DNA of 64,000 bases, from the NCBI GenBank assembly GCA_963922205.1, contig CAWUHX010000247.1, positions 124,001-188,000 of the forward strand, written 5' to 3'. Shown here in pieces: positions 33,001 to 45,900 of this stretch (position 1 is its first letter; each line of letters opens with the position of its first letter). Source of the DNA: Romanomermis culicivorax. Lineage: Eukaryota > Nematoda > Enoplea > Mermithida > Mermithidae. Position numbers and translations under genes: made by a program. Under the pieces are notes generated by a model. The model did not search any database. It was given only the letters and a program-made list of their open reading frames with translations, and was not told the DNA's origin.

Positions 33001-36000
33001 CCACGTTCACCCTTGGTTCCCGGAAATCCTGGCAGCCCAGGTGAGCCAGTTGTGCCAATACCTGCATCTCCTTTTTCGCCCGGTCTTCCTGATAATCCTG
33101 GAAGACCATCATTACCCTTTGGACCTGGGAGTCCTGGTACACCAGGCAAGCCACCATCGCCTTTATCGCCTCTTATACCCGGTACGCCCATCCGTCCTGG
33201 TTCGCCAGCTGGTCCAACGTCGCCTTTCATACCCGGCAGGCCTGGTAGACCAATGGGCCCTGGTTCGCCTGGCAAACCAGCCATTCCATAGTCGCCCTTG
33301 TCACCCTTCTCTCCTGGATGACCTGATCTTCCTGGTTCGCCTTTTTGTAAAGCTTCTTGGTTGGGTGGTGCACCTGGTTCTCCTTGATCGCCTTTTGGTC
33401 CTTCCAGTCCATCGAATCCACGATCGCCCTTTGGACCAGGTAAGCCATGAACGCCTGGTTGACCAATTCCAGGGTTGCCTTTAGTGCCCGGGAAACCGGG
33501 CAAGCCATCTTTGCCCGGACGGCCTGGGAGGCCTGGTGTGCCGAATTCGCCCTAAAACTTTTCATGAGTAAAACAATGGGAAAAAATCTACAGTATGACG
33601 TTTTTGTGGGATTTACCTTATCTCCTTTCAGTCCTGCTAATCCCGGTTGTCCTGGCATGCCGCTAAATCCTGCATTTCCTTTTTGGCCTGGGAATCCTGG
33701 TAAGCCGGAGTCACCTTTCGGTCCGGGTAATCCTGGTGGTCCAATAGCTGGTGCTACATATGTTGGTTCACCTTTGGTGCCTTTCACACCATCCCGTCCT
33801 GGCAAGCCTGGAGGTCCCTGAAAATGTGGACAACGTTTTCAGGGTACGACTTTTTAAAACATAAACTGCTAGAATTTACCACTGGTCCCGATCTTCCAGG
33901 GGGTCCCGGCAGTCCGTCATCACCTGGTTGACCACTCGGTCCTGTTGGACCTTGATAACCACGTTCGCCTTGGGCTCCTGGTTGTCCATCATATCCCCGA
34001 TCGCCCTTTTCGCCCTTGACGCCTGGCTGACAAAAGTCGCACGTTCCGCCTATGTCACCCTTGGGTCCAGGTAGACCCGGGAGTCCAGGTTGTCCATCGC
34101 GTCCATCACGACCTTTTTCGCCACGAGGCCCCACTGGGCCTTGGGGTCCTTGAATGCCCTCCTTTGAGTCACCGGGTGAACCTAAAAACGAAGAATTCTT
34201 TCTATTGCCTGAAAATTTGATATGTAGGCTCCTGATGCATGAAATCATGTTGGAACTACTATTGTTACCTCTAACTCCTGGTGGTCCTGGTTCGCCTTTT
34301 CGTCCCGTAAGTCCATTAACGCCTGGTAGTCCATCTTTGCCTGGTAACCCAGGTATGCTTTGTCCCGGCGTTCCTCTATGTCCTGGTTCGCCCTTAGGTC
34401 CTGGTAATCCTGGCATGCCTGGTAAACCGCGATCGCCAGGCTGTCCTGAGAAGCCAGCATCACCTTTTTCACCCTTCTCGCTCATAGGTCCTTCACGTCC
34501 TGGCAAGCCGGGGGCGCCTGGACCGCCTGGTACACCCGGTGGTCCAACAGGACCAGCCGGGCCAGGGAATCCATCCGATCCAGGGGCGCCATCTTGACCC
34601 GGTCGTCCTTCGGGGCCCGGTTCGCCTTTAGGTCCATCGCGGCCTGGTCCACCCTTTGAAAAATGTGATCAAGTTTCGTTTCAGAGGGTCAAACAGTACT
34701 AAATACTTACTCCTGGCGGCCCCGGTGGTCCTTCCAAACCTTTGTCCCCATCCCTGCCTGGTAGTCCGCGATCGCCTTTCGGACCTGGTATGCCGTCCAT
34801 GCCCGGAAATCCATCAATACCGCGGTCTCCTTTGAACCCTGGCGGTCCCGAAAGTCCCGGCCGTCCTTCTTTGCCTCGTGGTCCAGCTGGCCCGCTAAGG
34901 CCCTTTTCGCCTTTCATACCCACTGGTCCCGGTAAACCCTGAAATTGCATACTGGATACTTGATAAGTCTAGATAACTAGGGTATTAGTTATCTTACTGG
35001 TCTGCCGGCATCGCCTGGATAACCTTGTAGTCCCGTTTCACCTGATTCACCCTGTAAAATACGGTGATTAATTTTGGGAAATTAGATTGCGTAATTAACA
35101 AACTTTGTCCCCTTGGGATCCGCGTTCGCCTTGGGGTCCGACGATTGAGCTGCGTCCTTGTTTCAATTCGGAAACTCCTGGTGGCCCGGCTGGGCCTAGA
35201 GGTCCAGGATCACCGGGTTCACCCTTGGGTCCTATAGATCCGATACCCGGATTGCCCGGCATACCTTTCTCGCCGGGTGGTCCCCTCGGTCCCTAAAATT
35301 GAGCTACTGCATATATATTTGCATTGGAGACTTACATGAAGTCACTTACCGGTAGACCGGGGTCGCCTCGATACCCTTTTTCACCTGGTAGACCATCAAA
35401 TCCGGGGCTGCCCGGTTGACCCGGTATGCCCGAAAGTCCAGCGTCGCCTTTTTCGCCTTTGATGCCTGGTGGTCCGAACGCCGGTTCGCCCTTTTGACCT
35501 TTACTGCCCGGAACGCCCGGAAAGCCGGGTAGACCGGGCGGTCCCGATTGACCGGGCACTCCTGGTCGTCCGTCTGTACCATTACAACCGTCGAATCCCG
35601 GCAAACCGATTGGACCTGGTGGTCCTTGTAGGCCCTAAAAAAGGAGGAAACGATGATTGGCCTAGGGTGCTGCTTCGGAATGTTCAACTCACGGGAATGC
35701 CGTTTATGCCCGGAAAGCCCGGCGGGCCGATTTTGCCCCTGTCGCCTTTGGGCCCTAATGGTCCGGGTAGACCCTTAAAAAAAGGGGTCGAAGGTGAAAT
35801 ATTTTGAAAAAATAAACTACAATCTTACTGTATGCCCTTTGTCACCTTTTTCGCCCGGGAGTCCTTCGGGACCCGGGTAACCTTGAGCACCTTTGTGACC
35901 CTGCGGCCCTTGGAGTCCGTGCGGTCCCTAGATAAAATATGCAAATTTTTTGCATTGTAAAGTAAGTTACGTTACAGTAAGGCTTACAGTGTCGCCTTTT

Positions 36001-38127
36001 TCGCCAATACAATAACAATCACGATTGGCGCAATCGGCGCATCGGTCATACTGTAATAGGATACAAAAAAAAATTTTACTTTTGACGAGCCGGATAAAAT
36101 CGCATTTCTTAGAAAACAGGAAAAAAATATTGTTTTGTTTTCCATTAAAGCATCAAAGTAACGGGTTTAGAAAAATTCTTTCCCAGAGAGAAAAGTCGAG
36201 CTCTAGAATTTTGTTTTTTTTCAATCCTTCTAAACAACATTCGTCCCGTAGCACTAAAAATAAAAATAAATCAAACGAAAATGCATGAAAAATAGCTTTT
36301 AGTATAGCTAGATGCGAAAGTTTTCGAAAAGTTAAAAAGAGTCGCCATAGATTAACACGGGGCATATTATAAATTTATAAGTTTAGTTCGATGCAAATTC
36401 TATCTGGGAGAAATTTGAATACGATTTTCGAATCTTCTTCCACAAAAAAAAACATGTTCGAAATGCAGATGAATCATTAATAATCTGAGCATAAAGCCAT
36501 AAAAAATTGTTTTACAGCAATAAAAGTTACATAATCGAAAAGTTCTCAAAGAGATCTATCGATCGGTGTCTAATTTATTAAATTTGGATCAAAATTGACC
36601 AAATTGTGAATTTACCTATGAATTTTGTGCTGACAGGGCTTCTTGATGAAATCATTTTTTAGATGTAATTCGATGTAAAGTTATTCTATAACAATATAGC
36701 TTATACTTTAGATTTTTTTGCGACTAAACAATGATTTGTAAACAAAAGTTCAAAATTTTATCAGCTAAATACTATCAAAATTTACAGTTAAATGAAAAAT
36801 CATGTAGCTTACTTTTATAATAATGTGGATGTCGTATAAAAATACCATTTGCATGATGCAAATCCTGCATTTTGCTCACTGTAGACTTTCGAAAGAATAT
36901 TACATCGACGTGTAAACACGAGAGAATTTTAATTTTACAATGATTAAAAAGCTAATTTTGAGCATTATTCCAACGGGAAATGAAGGAGGAAAAAAATAAT
37001 TAATTGCAAAATGTGTATCTTATTTAGAGCTTTCGATCGCTATGTAACATGCTAGGGTTTAATCGACAATTATCCAAACGTGTGTAAACTCTGATATCGC
37101 ATGTTCTATTAATATTACATTAATCGTTCAACGCCCGTAAGCATTGTTTACACTAAAATTTGCATAATCTGATTTTGCACTACGTAGTGTAAAGTAAGTA
37201 TGTCATCGCATGAAGTAGATTAACGCCCATTGATGCATATTTTTGTGTAAAGTACGCTTACAGTGAAATGTAAAATGATGCGTAAAATGTGCAGTTTACA
37301 CTTGGAAATATTGCGTAATATTTATGCAGATTTTGATTTATTGTCGCACAAAAAACCGCCTGTCAAGTGATGTAAAGTATGTTTTTCGTCACATGAAGTA
37401 AATATGCGCCCATTGATGCATATTTATGCAAATTTTTGTGTAAAGTGCATTTGCCTTTGGATACATGTGCACTTTACACTTGGAAACATTGCGTGAATGA
37501 TTTTGATTCATTTTCACATGCAAAAAAACTGTGTCAAGTGGTGTAAAGTATGTTTTTGTCACATGAAGTAGATTTGTGCCCATTGATGCATATTTATGCA
37601 AATTTTTGTGTAAAGAAGACTTGCAGTGGGATACATGTGCATTTTACACTTGAAAAAACACTGCGTATTTTTTATTTAGATTTTGACTAATTTTCACACA
37701 CAAAAAACTGCGTAAAGTGATGTAAAGTGTGTCTTTCGTCACAAGGGGTAAATTTGGGCCCAATGATGCATATTTATGAAAATTTTTGTGTAAAGAACAC
37801 TTGCAGTAGGATTCATGTGCACTTTACACTTGGAAACATGTATAATTTTTATACAGATTTTCACTCATTTTCACACACAAAGTGATGTAAAGTGTCTTTC
37901 GTCACAAGAGGTAGATTTGTGCCCGTTGATGAAAATTTCTGTGTGACTGCATAGGGCTATCTAATGAAAAGCAACATGCGTACTTTACACTCGCCTGATT
38001 TGTATGAGCTTCCATCTTGACTTTACACCACAAATGTGAGTTAAAAAATTTACACACTCACCGTCCACGTCGTTTGTATATGAATAATAAACAATAAAGC
38101 GTAAATAAACCTTAAAAATCGACCCAT
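27043..38127 (-). CDS. let-2: Type IV collagen alpha-2 chain, complete (20 exons, 1753 aa)
   Basis: Basement-membrane network collagen. Exons (minus strand): 38127-38062, 36050-35988, 35927-35829, 35773-35693, 35634-35350, 35292-35104, 35051-34998, 34938-34711, 34653-34269, 34181-33880, 33817-33617, 33551-32796, 31808-31574, 31516-31134, 31075-30286, 30228-29860, 29800-29573, 29504-29333, 27505-27214, 27126-27043. The sum is 5262 nt with matching phases. Exon 1 is a 22-residue signal peptide. Exon 2 is the 7S cysteine box ([11 protein letters not shown]). The interrupted Gly-X-Y helix keeps family cysteines ([16 protein letters not shown]). Exons 17-20 form the double C4 (NC1) domain: [77 protein letters not shown]-, PMMPV- and GGGQSL-type residues assign it to alpha-2 rather than alpha-1. 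Its length equals that of nematode LET-2. Introns 1, 12 and 18 are long and filled with repeats. Confidence 0.96.
27690..28350. repeat. Tandemly repeated blocks and a dispersed repeat in collagen intron 18
   Basis: Two blocks around 28035-28130 and 28243-28345 share 'ggccagtggt' ... 'cagctccag' ... 'ggtgttgcatggtaac'. Related starts occur at 27700 and 28140 ('gatgtttcag'). A dispersed repeat (27770-28010) lies between them; other copies are at 50140-50490 and 58010-58225. Confidence 0.7.
31880..32770. repeat. Pyrimidine-rich tract with 14-bp tandem array in collagen intron 12
   Basis: Nearly 900 bp of T and C on the plus strand (purines on the transcribed RNA). At 32454-32575 it resolves into about nine copies of a 14-mer (CTTTTTCTTTTCCT). 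Long ORFs on either strand here are low-complexity artefacts. Confidence 0.9.
37180..37940. repeat. ~175-bp tandem repeat in collagen intron 1
   Basis: At least four units, each starting near TGATGCATATTTATG (37232, 37414, 37584, 37763) and containing TGTAAAGTG, TTTACACTTG and GTCACA landmarks. Confidence 0.85.
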
Positions 38128-39424
38128 AATTTGTGAGTGTGTGTGTGTGTAAAGCGCAATTTTTATTACTTTAAATTTTTTCCATTATGATAATAAACGC
38201 CCATTATGGGCTAAGATAGTGTAAAGTTTAAAGGAAAATTGTTTCTTGTGATAATATTTTGCGATTTGGTCGTCGTCCTGGTCGTCCACTACTACTCCTG
38301 CGGCTGGTCTTTTAATAATCGATCATAAAATTTTGGTCTCAGGAAGGATGATAATAAGTATTATATGGTAATTAATTAGAAGGCTACTGCCCCAAAAACA
38401 ACAGTTGCGCGTCCGGAGAGTGAGAGTGAAGCAGCGGGCGAAGAATATGGCGGACGCAAATAACGCAAAATGCCGCTTAAAATGAAATTCTCCAAAGTTA
38501 TATAATATAAAATTGGTGGAAGAAAGAGAAGGAATTCTAGTCGAAGAGAATGGACATTTTTTGGAGAATGAGAGAAAGAAAGAAAAATCCGCTCCTCCTC
38601 AAACTGGGGCTAAAAGTTTTGATTACGTGTTTAGTAAAAGCTTTCTCTTATAAAGCTCTAGATAGTCCGAAAATGCTCCTTTCGTCTTTAAAAAGTGGCC
38701 AAAAGTTGGAAAATAGCAGCTTTGGGGTAGAAGAAAAGAGAAAGAGCAACAGCTGCCCCGAAAATTCATTTTCTGCTTGGTCGAAGAAACAAAAAAGCCC
38801 AAATTTTCTGCTCGTCTCAGGAAACGGCTTATATTCATTAAAAACATGCAAAAAGTACCCACACACACACACACAGGGGCATTGGAGGAGAAAATTTCTA
38901 GCTTCGGGGAAATTATTTTAGCACACATCACAAAAGTAGAGAAAATGCTGCCCGTTATCTAACAACATTTTTATCTTTATCAAACAAAAGGAATTTTATT
39001 ACTCTTTCCCCCGAAAAGCTTTCTACCTGACTTTTTGGCCGTACAACGTATATAATTTTTACCAGGCCATTAAAATATTTATTGGAGCAGATGAGTAAAA
39101 ATTTCTGCATGCATTATATTATGTTTACTTTTGACGCTTTTGGCGTAAAGTTAAAAAAATGACAATGTTTGACTAACGCCAGCTGATTTTGAGGCAAAAT
39201 GAAAAGTTTCCCAGAAATTGGACCAAAAATTTCCCATTTTCAGTGTGATTTCCTAGCTTGACGTCCTGGGTGCGAAAGTCCCTGACAGACCTTAATTGTG
39301 TCAAAATGGCACTCGGGTTGATAATAAAGATAATGAAAGGACCTAATCAGTTATTTTGCTAAATCACTTAATCATGTCAAAACCTTAGGTAGAAATAGTA
39401 TGCAACAGTACAGTCTGATCCAAT
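38128..39424. other. Upstream region of the collagen gene
   Basis: Contains a short (TG)n run near 38135 and a GC-richer patch at 38405-38460 that could be promoter sequence. No oppositely oriented collagen gene is present. Long ORFs at 38550-38960 overlap each other on both strands and resemble nothing known. Confidence 0.5.
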
Positions 39425-40483
39425 GGGCCCATCTCACTATAGCCACGATCACACTATAGCCGCTATATCACTATAGCCACCATATCACTACAGCCACCAT
39501 CTCACTACAGCTAATGTATCAGAATAGCCACCAAAATCTCACTAGAGCCACCACGACGCATAATAATGATCTCGCTACAGCCACGAGTGTCACATACCAA
39601 AAGTGTCACTACAGCCAACGTCTCAGAAGAGTCACTCAACAGAAAATGCAGAAAATTACTTGTTTTCTGCACAATAAATATTCTGTGTGTCCTATGTTTT
39701 AATTATCCGTTTATTTTTGCAAAAATAACTGTTAACCCATCAAACGCATTACATGACGCAAAAAGTGACCGATTTCAAGAACAATTTGATCATTATCTTG
39801 GTCGTTTATTATAGCACAGTGAACATTTTGGTATCTTTCTTTTGTGACATGTAAGTTAATATTCACTCAAAGAATTATCACTTCGATTTTCGGTGAAACA
39901 GATAGTGCAAGTTACAATCATCATTTGTGGAACAAACTAACAATTTTGGTTCCATGAACTGAGTTAATACAAAAACAGCCGCACCAAAATCCATTTTGGT
40001 CTTTGTAATGCTTGTACAAAATTCTTAGGTCTTTTGAGTTTTTATTCAATGCTTAGCAGTTAACACGGCCTCCTTATTTTTAGCATAATGCTTATGCAAA
40101 TGAGATGATGAGGCTCTCACCCATGCAACAATAATATTTTTTTAAATGGCATGAAATATGCTGCATCTATAGTCATTGCCGTATACTCGTACTTAAAAGC
40201 CCATTATGTAATGCCAATACACGTATCATGTACTAGTTGTTTATGACACTGCATTTTACAGGTTGTCCCTAGTGGCTGTATTGAGACATTGGCTGTAATG
40301 GTACCTTTGAATATGCGACACTGGTGGCTGTAGCGAGATCATTATTATGCGTCGTGGTGGCTCTAGTGAGATTTTGGTGGCTATTGTGATACATTAGCTA
40401 TAGTGAGATGGTGGTTGTAGTGATATGGTGGCTATAGTGAGACAGTGTCTCTAGTGTGATGGTGGCTATAGTGATGCACAATC
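39425..40483. mobile_element. Fold-back element with ~215-bp inverted arms
   Basis: The left arm (39425-39660) and right arm (40260-40483) are inverted copies made of 15-18-bp subrepeats such as TCACTATAGCCACCA. A longer shared core (CCACCACGACGCATAATAAT) is found in both arms. GATCCAAT occurs at both outer borders (39417-39424 and 40484-40491), a candidate 8-bp target duplication. No ORF of interest is inside. Confidence 0.75.
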
Positions 40484-40624
40484 GATCCAATCTCAACACT
40501 CAATCAACTGGAACTGCAGATGATTTGACAACTTTCTGAGCTCAACAACTCCCAATCAGCCGGTAGTAACGAGAAGTCAGGCCAAGAATTGTGTTGTAAA
40601 TGTAGACTCGCATGCATGGTGGTA

Positions 40625-41460
40625 CTGCAGAGTTTGAAAACTAGGGTGTAGCCGGGAGTCGAACTTGGATTACCAGCACACCAGGCTGATCTCCTCACCA
40701 GTAGACCACCACATCATGAAGTGAACCCAAATTAAGGTGCTCCATTTGGCTACGATTTTTAGCATACAACTCCAATGCTTGGTGGTCGTAAACCTAAGAC
40801 TTTTGGCAACTAGCAGCATACCTGCTGCTTTGAACTGCCTGCCAATGAACTTGCTGACTTTTTAGAAATGAAAATTATATGGAATTTTTCAAGTGAGAAT
40901 AAATTTGAAAAATTGGGTGTAGCCAGGAGTCGAACCTGGGTTACCTGTTGAGAGTGGCTAAAGCAGCCACCTCAACTACAAATTGCTGCAAAAAGAGAGC
41001 ACCTTTCCCGCTGCTTGGTTGGCTCACTTGGCTAGAGCATGCGGATGGTAGCCGCAAGGTCCTGGGTTCAAGTCCCAGACGGAGCCTAACTTTTACTAAA
41101 GCCCTGAGTAGCAGGAACTAGTTGCCTAAACATAACAGTACTCCGGGCTGATTATTCTCACCCCTAGACCACCACACCACAAGGCGAACCCAGATCAAAG
41201 TGCTCGCCTTAGCTACAATTTTTAGCATACAACTCCAATGCTAGGTGGTTGTTAACCTACGACCTCTGGCGAGTAGCAGCAAACCTGCTGCTTTGAACTG
41301 CCAACCAATGAACTTGCTGACTTTTTAGAAATGAAAATTATATGAATTTTTTGGAGTGAAAATAAATTTGAAAAATTGGGTGTAGCCAGGAGCCGAATCT
41401 AGGCTACCAGCATTCCAGGCTGATGTCCTCACCTCTAGACCACCATGCCACAACGTGAAC
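40625..41460 (-). repeat. Three tandem copies of a tRNA-like repeat, one split by a SINE
   Basis: Units start at about 40637, 40917 and 41378 with GGTGTAGCCAGGAGTCGAAC. On the minus strand each begins with GGTCTA and has a B-box-like AGTTCGACTCC, and the first copy has an anticodon loop CTGGTGT (GGT). Each is followed by a shared ~230-nt tail (ACTCCAATGCTTGGTGGTCG, AACTTGCTGACTTTTTAG). Copy 2 is interrupted at about 40990-41140 by a different tRNA-derived SINE. Confidence 0.7.
40990..41145 (+). repeat. tRNA-Thr(GGT)-derived SINE, well-preserved copy
   Basis: A cloverleaf can be drawn at 41013-41086: acceptor GCTTGGT/ACGGAGC (one G-G mismatch), D stem GCTC/GAGC, anticodon stem TGCGG/CCGCA with loop ATGGTAG, T stem CTGGG/CCCAG around TTCAAGT. 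It shares flanking sequence (GAGAGCAC before; GCCTAACTT and GTTGCCTAAA after) with 8600-8745, so it is a mobile repeat rather than a lone tRNA gene. Confidence 0.7.
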
Positions 41461-42970
41461 CCAGATCAAAGTGCTCGCCTTGGCTACATACAATTTTTAG
41501 CATACAACTCCAATGCTTGGTGGTCGTGAACTGCTCCAGAGATCCTGCTCCAAACTTGCTTTTTTATCTGCTGTGAGAAATAAATCAATTGTCTACTCTG
41601 TGAGGATGTTTTATTTCAGGGCTAATGTGCTTAAAAAAATATAAAATCGATAATAATGGCCAGTCGGGTCACGGATTTATCTTTTACTAAAAAGTATACA
41701 CAATGACCAAAAACATGAATGAACGACTTTTTTATGTGTGTTGTCCATGGGAATCAGAGTCGGCACAATTCATGTCGACTTTCCAGGATAATTTTTATAA
41801 CCTGGAGATAGACTGTGTCCATCCCCTACACCTGCCATTCCTCTTAGGCAGCTTCTAATAAATGATCTTCACTGACACATTCTAATGGGGTAAAATGAGG
41901 TCCATTGTAAAACGTTTGTCAATTTTGAAGAAAGATCAGCAAGTTGATACCAAAAGAGAGGCAAGATCGCATCGAGAAGACAGAAGAGACGTGGCTACTG
42001 TAGCCGGAAAAGTAATGTAGTCATTGTTGTTTTGTTTTGTTCTTCTGAGGGGTTGGTCATTGTTTTTTGGTCTGCGTGTGTTGGTAATTTGTGAAAGGAA
42101 GTGGTGTGAATATTTTTATAGCGTTGGTAAAGCGAAAATTCCAAATTTTATTTTAAGGCAAAACCAGGAAAGACTGAGAAAATGATGCTAGGTGGCCAAA
42201 ATGAACTGGTGGCTGAAGTGATCTAGTACTGGACGCTTATAGACTTTTAAGACTAACGTCTGCATTTATCACATTGCTCTGACCATAATTCGTATATAAC
42301 CACATGCTATTACATGCAGCATTCAACAGAAGACACCTGTGCAACATGTCAAAATGATAGGATGACATAACATGACATGACATGACATGACAATGACAAT
42401 GGCAATGGCAATGACATGACAACAACAAGAAGAAAGAATATACTCATGTTACAGGCCTGTGCAATATTTCGCAATGACACAACATCTCTTATTCGACCAG
42501 GGATCTATATAGACAAAAGATTTTCTGTCATTTAGAAACTCCTTCCAGGGTAATTAATTAGATTACTTGAACTTTCTGTAAAATCATCATAAAATAATTG
42601 CAAGCAATTGTAATATTAGCATGAATGGACAACTGTAACTGCCAGGATCGAGCGCCCGCTGTGGACACAGGGCGGAAGTGGCCAAAAGGAAAATTTGAAT
42701 AGCATATTCCCGATTTTAGTTTTTACTATTTTTTCTTTTTAATACTCTAGATTGATCTGCGCCATGTTTTTTATTATACGTTTATAGTCAATTCACACCC
42801 AATACACACTCAACACAGTAACTTGTATTGTTTTGTGAACATGCTGGTGGTGGATCTTATCAACAGTTTTGCCACTACAGGTTCCTTAGCCTAAGCTCAA
42901 GACTAAGCAAGCATAAGCCTAAGAATAAGCCTAAAGGCCGATGTATAGTAATCCGTAATCCTGACCCTTA
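41461..42970. other. Intergenic with simple repeats
   Basis: No gene seen. An (ATGAC/AATGAC/AATGGC)n microsatellite occupies 42362-42422. Degenerate GCCTAAG-like units occur at 42886-42937. An inverted end AATCCGTAATCCTGA at 42948-42965 recurs inverted at 48680-48700, suggesting an outer element into which the next one is inserted. Confidence 0.5.
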
Positions 42971-45900
42971 AGGCTCATCTATACTTCGTACGCAAGGCTT
43001 GCGTTGCGTGCGTTGCGTCCGTTACGGCAAAAATGCGGAAGTATGGATGCTCCGCTTGCGTTTCTTGCGTATTTTTCTTGCGTCCGAGTATGGATGCTCG
43101 GTTGCGTTGCTTGCGTTGCGCGCCTTACGGCCGACGCAAGCATACGCAAACGGTACAGTAGGATTCTTGACTTGACGCAAGGAACGCAAGAAACGCAAGG
43201 ATTTTCGCTTGTGTTTTCTTCGGATTTTCGAACTTCCCATTTCATTATTGATGCTGTTCATGCCTTCGTTGAGTTTTTTCTTTATTTTTTTCCAGTAAGT
43301 CGTCTGCCGCGGTTATTTTTCCGTAAAAATTTCGTTATTTGGGGGAAGCTTGGTTTGTGTGGGCAATCCAGACTTCTGAAATGTTGGATCAGCCCGGGTT
43401 TTTGGTTTTCTCAGGGGTTGTACGGGTGCCACTTTGGCATACCTGTAATTGGGTGGGGATTGGGAGAGCCTCCAACTTGGTGGAACCCTATACCCAAATG
43501 TTGCGACTCCCCCCGAACACCGTTTTTTTCCCCGAAGATTTTTTCCACATGAGAACCGGACCCAAAATTTTTTTCCTCATTTTGCAAAAATTTCCCACAT
43601 TTTTAAAAACGTTTATAATGTGTCTACGGATGCCTTTTTATGCATTTTAGGAGCATACCCAAGCATTTTGATGCTTTTTGATTCAGAAATCTGCAAAAAT
43701 TGGGAAAAAATTGAGAGAATTCTGGTTATGTTAGTCAAAATGAGCTCATGAAGAATATATTGGTGTTTTACAAGAGCAGAGAAAGCATTTTAACGACAGA
43801 GTTGTCATGAATTTATCCTTTATTTATATTTCTGTGGTTCCAATTAGGATAATCCAATTTTATTTAATTTTTGTCCCGGCGCGGAGCGCCAGAAAAAATT
43901 TTGGATTTTCACTTTCTAAAACGCTGGAAATTGAACCTTCACAACGTTGGGAAATAAATTAAAATCCGACTGATGAAGTATGATTTGTTCCCCATTCCAG
44001 CGTTGACTGTTAACTATTAGAAAATGAGATGAGCTAATTTGATTCATAGATTGATAGAAATTGTTGATAATTAATTAGTAAGTGGAAGTAGATATGCTAA
44101 CGGCCGCGCCTGATAAAAAATAATCATTATTATACCCCTAACCGGCGCGAAGCGCCCGAAAATTTCGAGATTTTGACCTTTTAAAGTCCACCAAAACGCA
44201 TATTTTCGATTTTGAATTCCGCAAAGTTTTTTTCCACAATGAAAACCATGTCCAAAATTTTTTTCCTCAAAAGACCCCATTTGAGGAAAAAAAACGGTGC
44301 CCCCCAAATCGAAAAAATTTGGAAAAGAATGGCGTTTTTTGGCCTTTCTTGGGCAAATTTTTGAAATAAGTATTTGGTTTTTTTTAGTCTTTTTTGAAAT
44401 TTTCGGGGACTCCCCAAAATTGTGGAAATTTCGGGTTTCCCACCCTTTTAGCACCGTAGGAAACTGCTTGAAGCGCTACATTGTGGAGGAAATTAGGAAT
44501 GTTGGAAAAAATCTGCGTTCTTTTCATACGAGTGAGAAAAAATCCATTCATCAAGACAAAAAACTAGTATTTCGATGCATTTTAGAATGTCGAAAGTTAC
44601 CGGCGCTCATACCTGTAACTGGGGAGGGTTTGGGGGTGGACCCACCAACTTGGCCAATCCTGTACCCAACCCCCCTCCCAGATTTAGAAAAATTAGAAAA
44701 AAATTGGGCAAAAAGAGTCTTTTTTGGCTTTTTTTGGGAAAATTTTCGACTTTTTTCTACCCCCCCTCCAAAATTGCTGGTTCCCCCCCCCCGAAACTGC
44801 TCAGAGCTCTTGCAGGTATGCCGGCGCTCTGCGCTAATTTCAAGCTTCGTTGGCAAAAACCCACTTTTCAAAATTTCGGATTGCGAATTTTTTGGGTTTC
44901 GGTTACTTCTGCATACTTGTAAGACCTTAGGTCGGTTGTAGGAGGTAAAAATCAGCCTAAAAGTCGAAAAAACCCTATTTGTTTGCCGCAATCACGAAAA
45001 TCTTTTTTTAAAGCCAGAATGGCACCTTTTTATCCTATTTTTGATTTTTTGCATGCTGAGTCAGTCGGGGCTTAGAGGCTCCTCAATTACAACTGTTTTT
45101 TCTGTTTGATAAGTTGTAATTTAAGTTCTTCACCACATTTTTGACAAATTTAGATATATTTACAGCCGTTACTCGTGGGCTTTTCTAGGTATGTTCGGGT
45201 TTTCTTTGATTTGATTGCTAAAAATTTTTAAACATAAGATCATTAAACCAAGTTAAAAAACCTAAATTTTTTAATTGGCCTACTAAACATACCCGTAATT
45301 GGCCCTGTACCCAACCCTCCTCGCAGACTGGGAAAAATTAGAGAAAATTGGCAAAAAAGTGCCTTTTTGGGAAAATTTAAGAATTTTTTGGACCCCCTCC
45401 AAAATTTCTGGTTTTACCCCCCCCCCCCCCACCGACTGGTCGGACTTCTTACAGGTATGACACTAAATTTGCATGAATTGAATACTATTTCTGCTATGAC
45501 GTGCAATCAATGTCACTGGGAATACAAAAGAATGTGAAAGTTTGTTACTAGTCGAGGCTCAAAATGTTAAAAAACCGTGGTGAATAGAAGAACGGAATCC
45601 TAATGTTCTAATTTTACATACCTGCTACACTATTCAACGCAATTCAAGTCGCAGTCAGGGCCGTTCTTAATGGTTTAGAGGCCCTCAATTTATTTTCAAT
45701 AATTATTATACACCATGCCATTTTTAGGTAATAGATGATTCACTAATTTACGTACTTTAAAATATCTAAAAACTACGTTATTACAAGATTCTAACTATTC
45801 ACTTATCAAAATACATGTTATTTGACCTTCATAGCACTCCTCTTCTGTATTTGTCAGTTGCGTATCATCCTCCATTTAACAAGGCTTAATTTAGGATAAT

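Noticed and set aside
30015-35296. Many plus-strand Pro/Gly/Ser-rich ORFs
   Set aside because: Antisense shadows of the collagen Gly-X-Y exons.
41013-41086. Functional tRNA-Thr gene
   Set aside because: The anticodon GGT is not a normal eukaryotic Thr anticodon, the acceptor stem has a mismatch, and flanking sequence is shared with another copy, so it is a SINE head.
43004-43552. 182-codon plus-strand ORF
   Set aside because: It covers the subterminal GCGTTGC repeats of the Harbinger-like element and repeated internal blocks; no domain.
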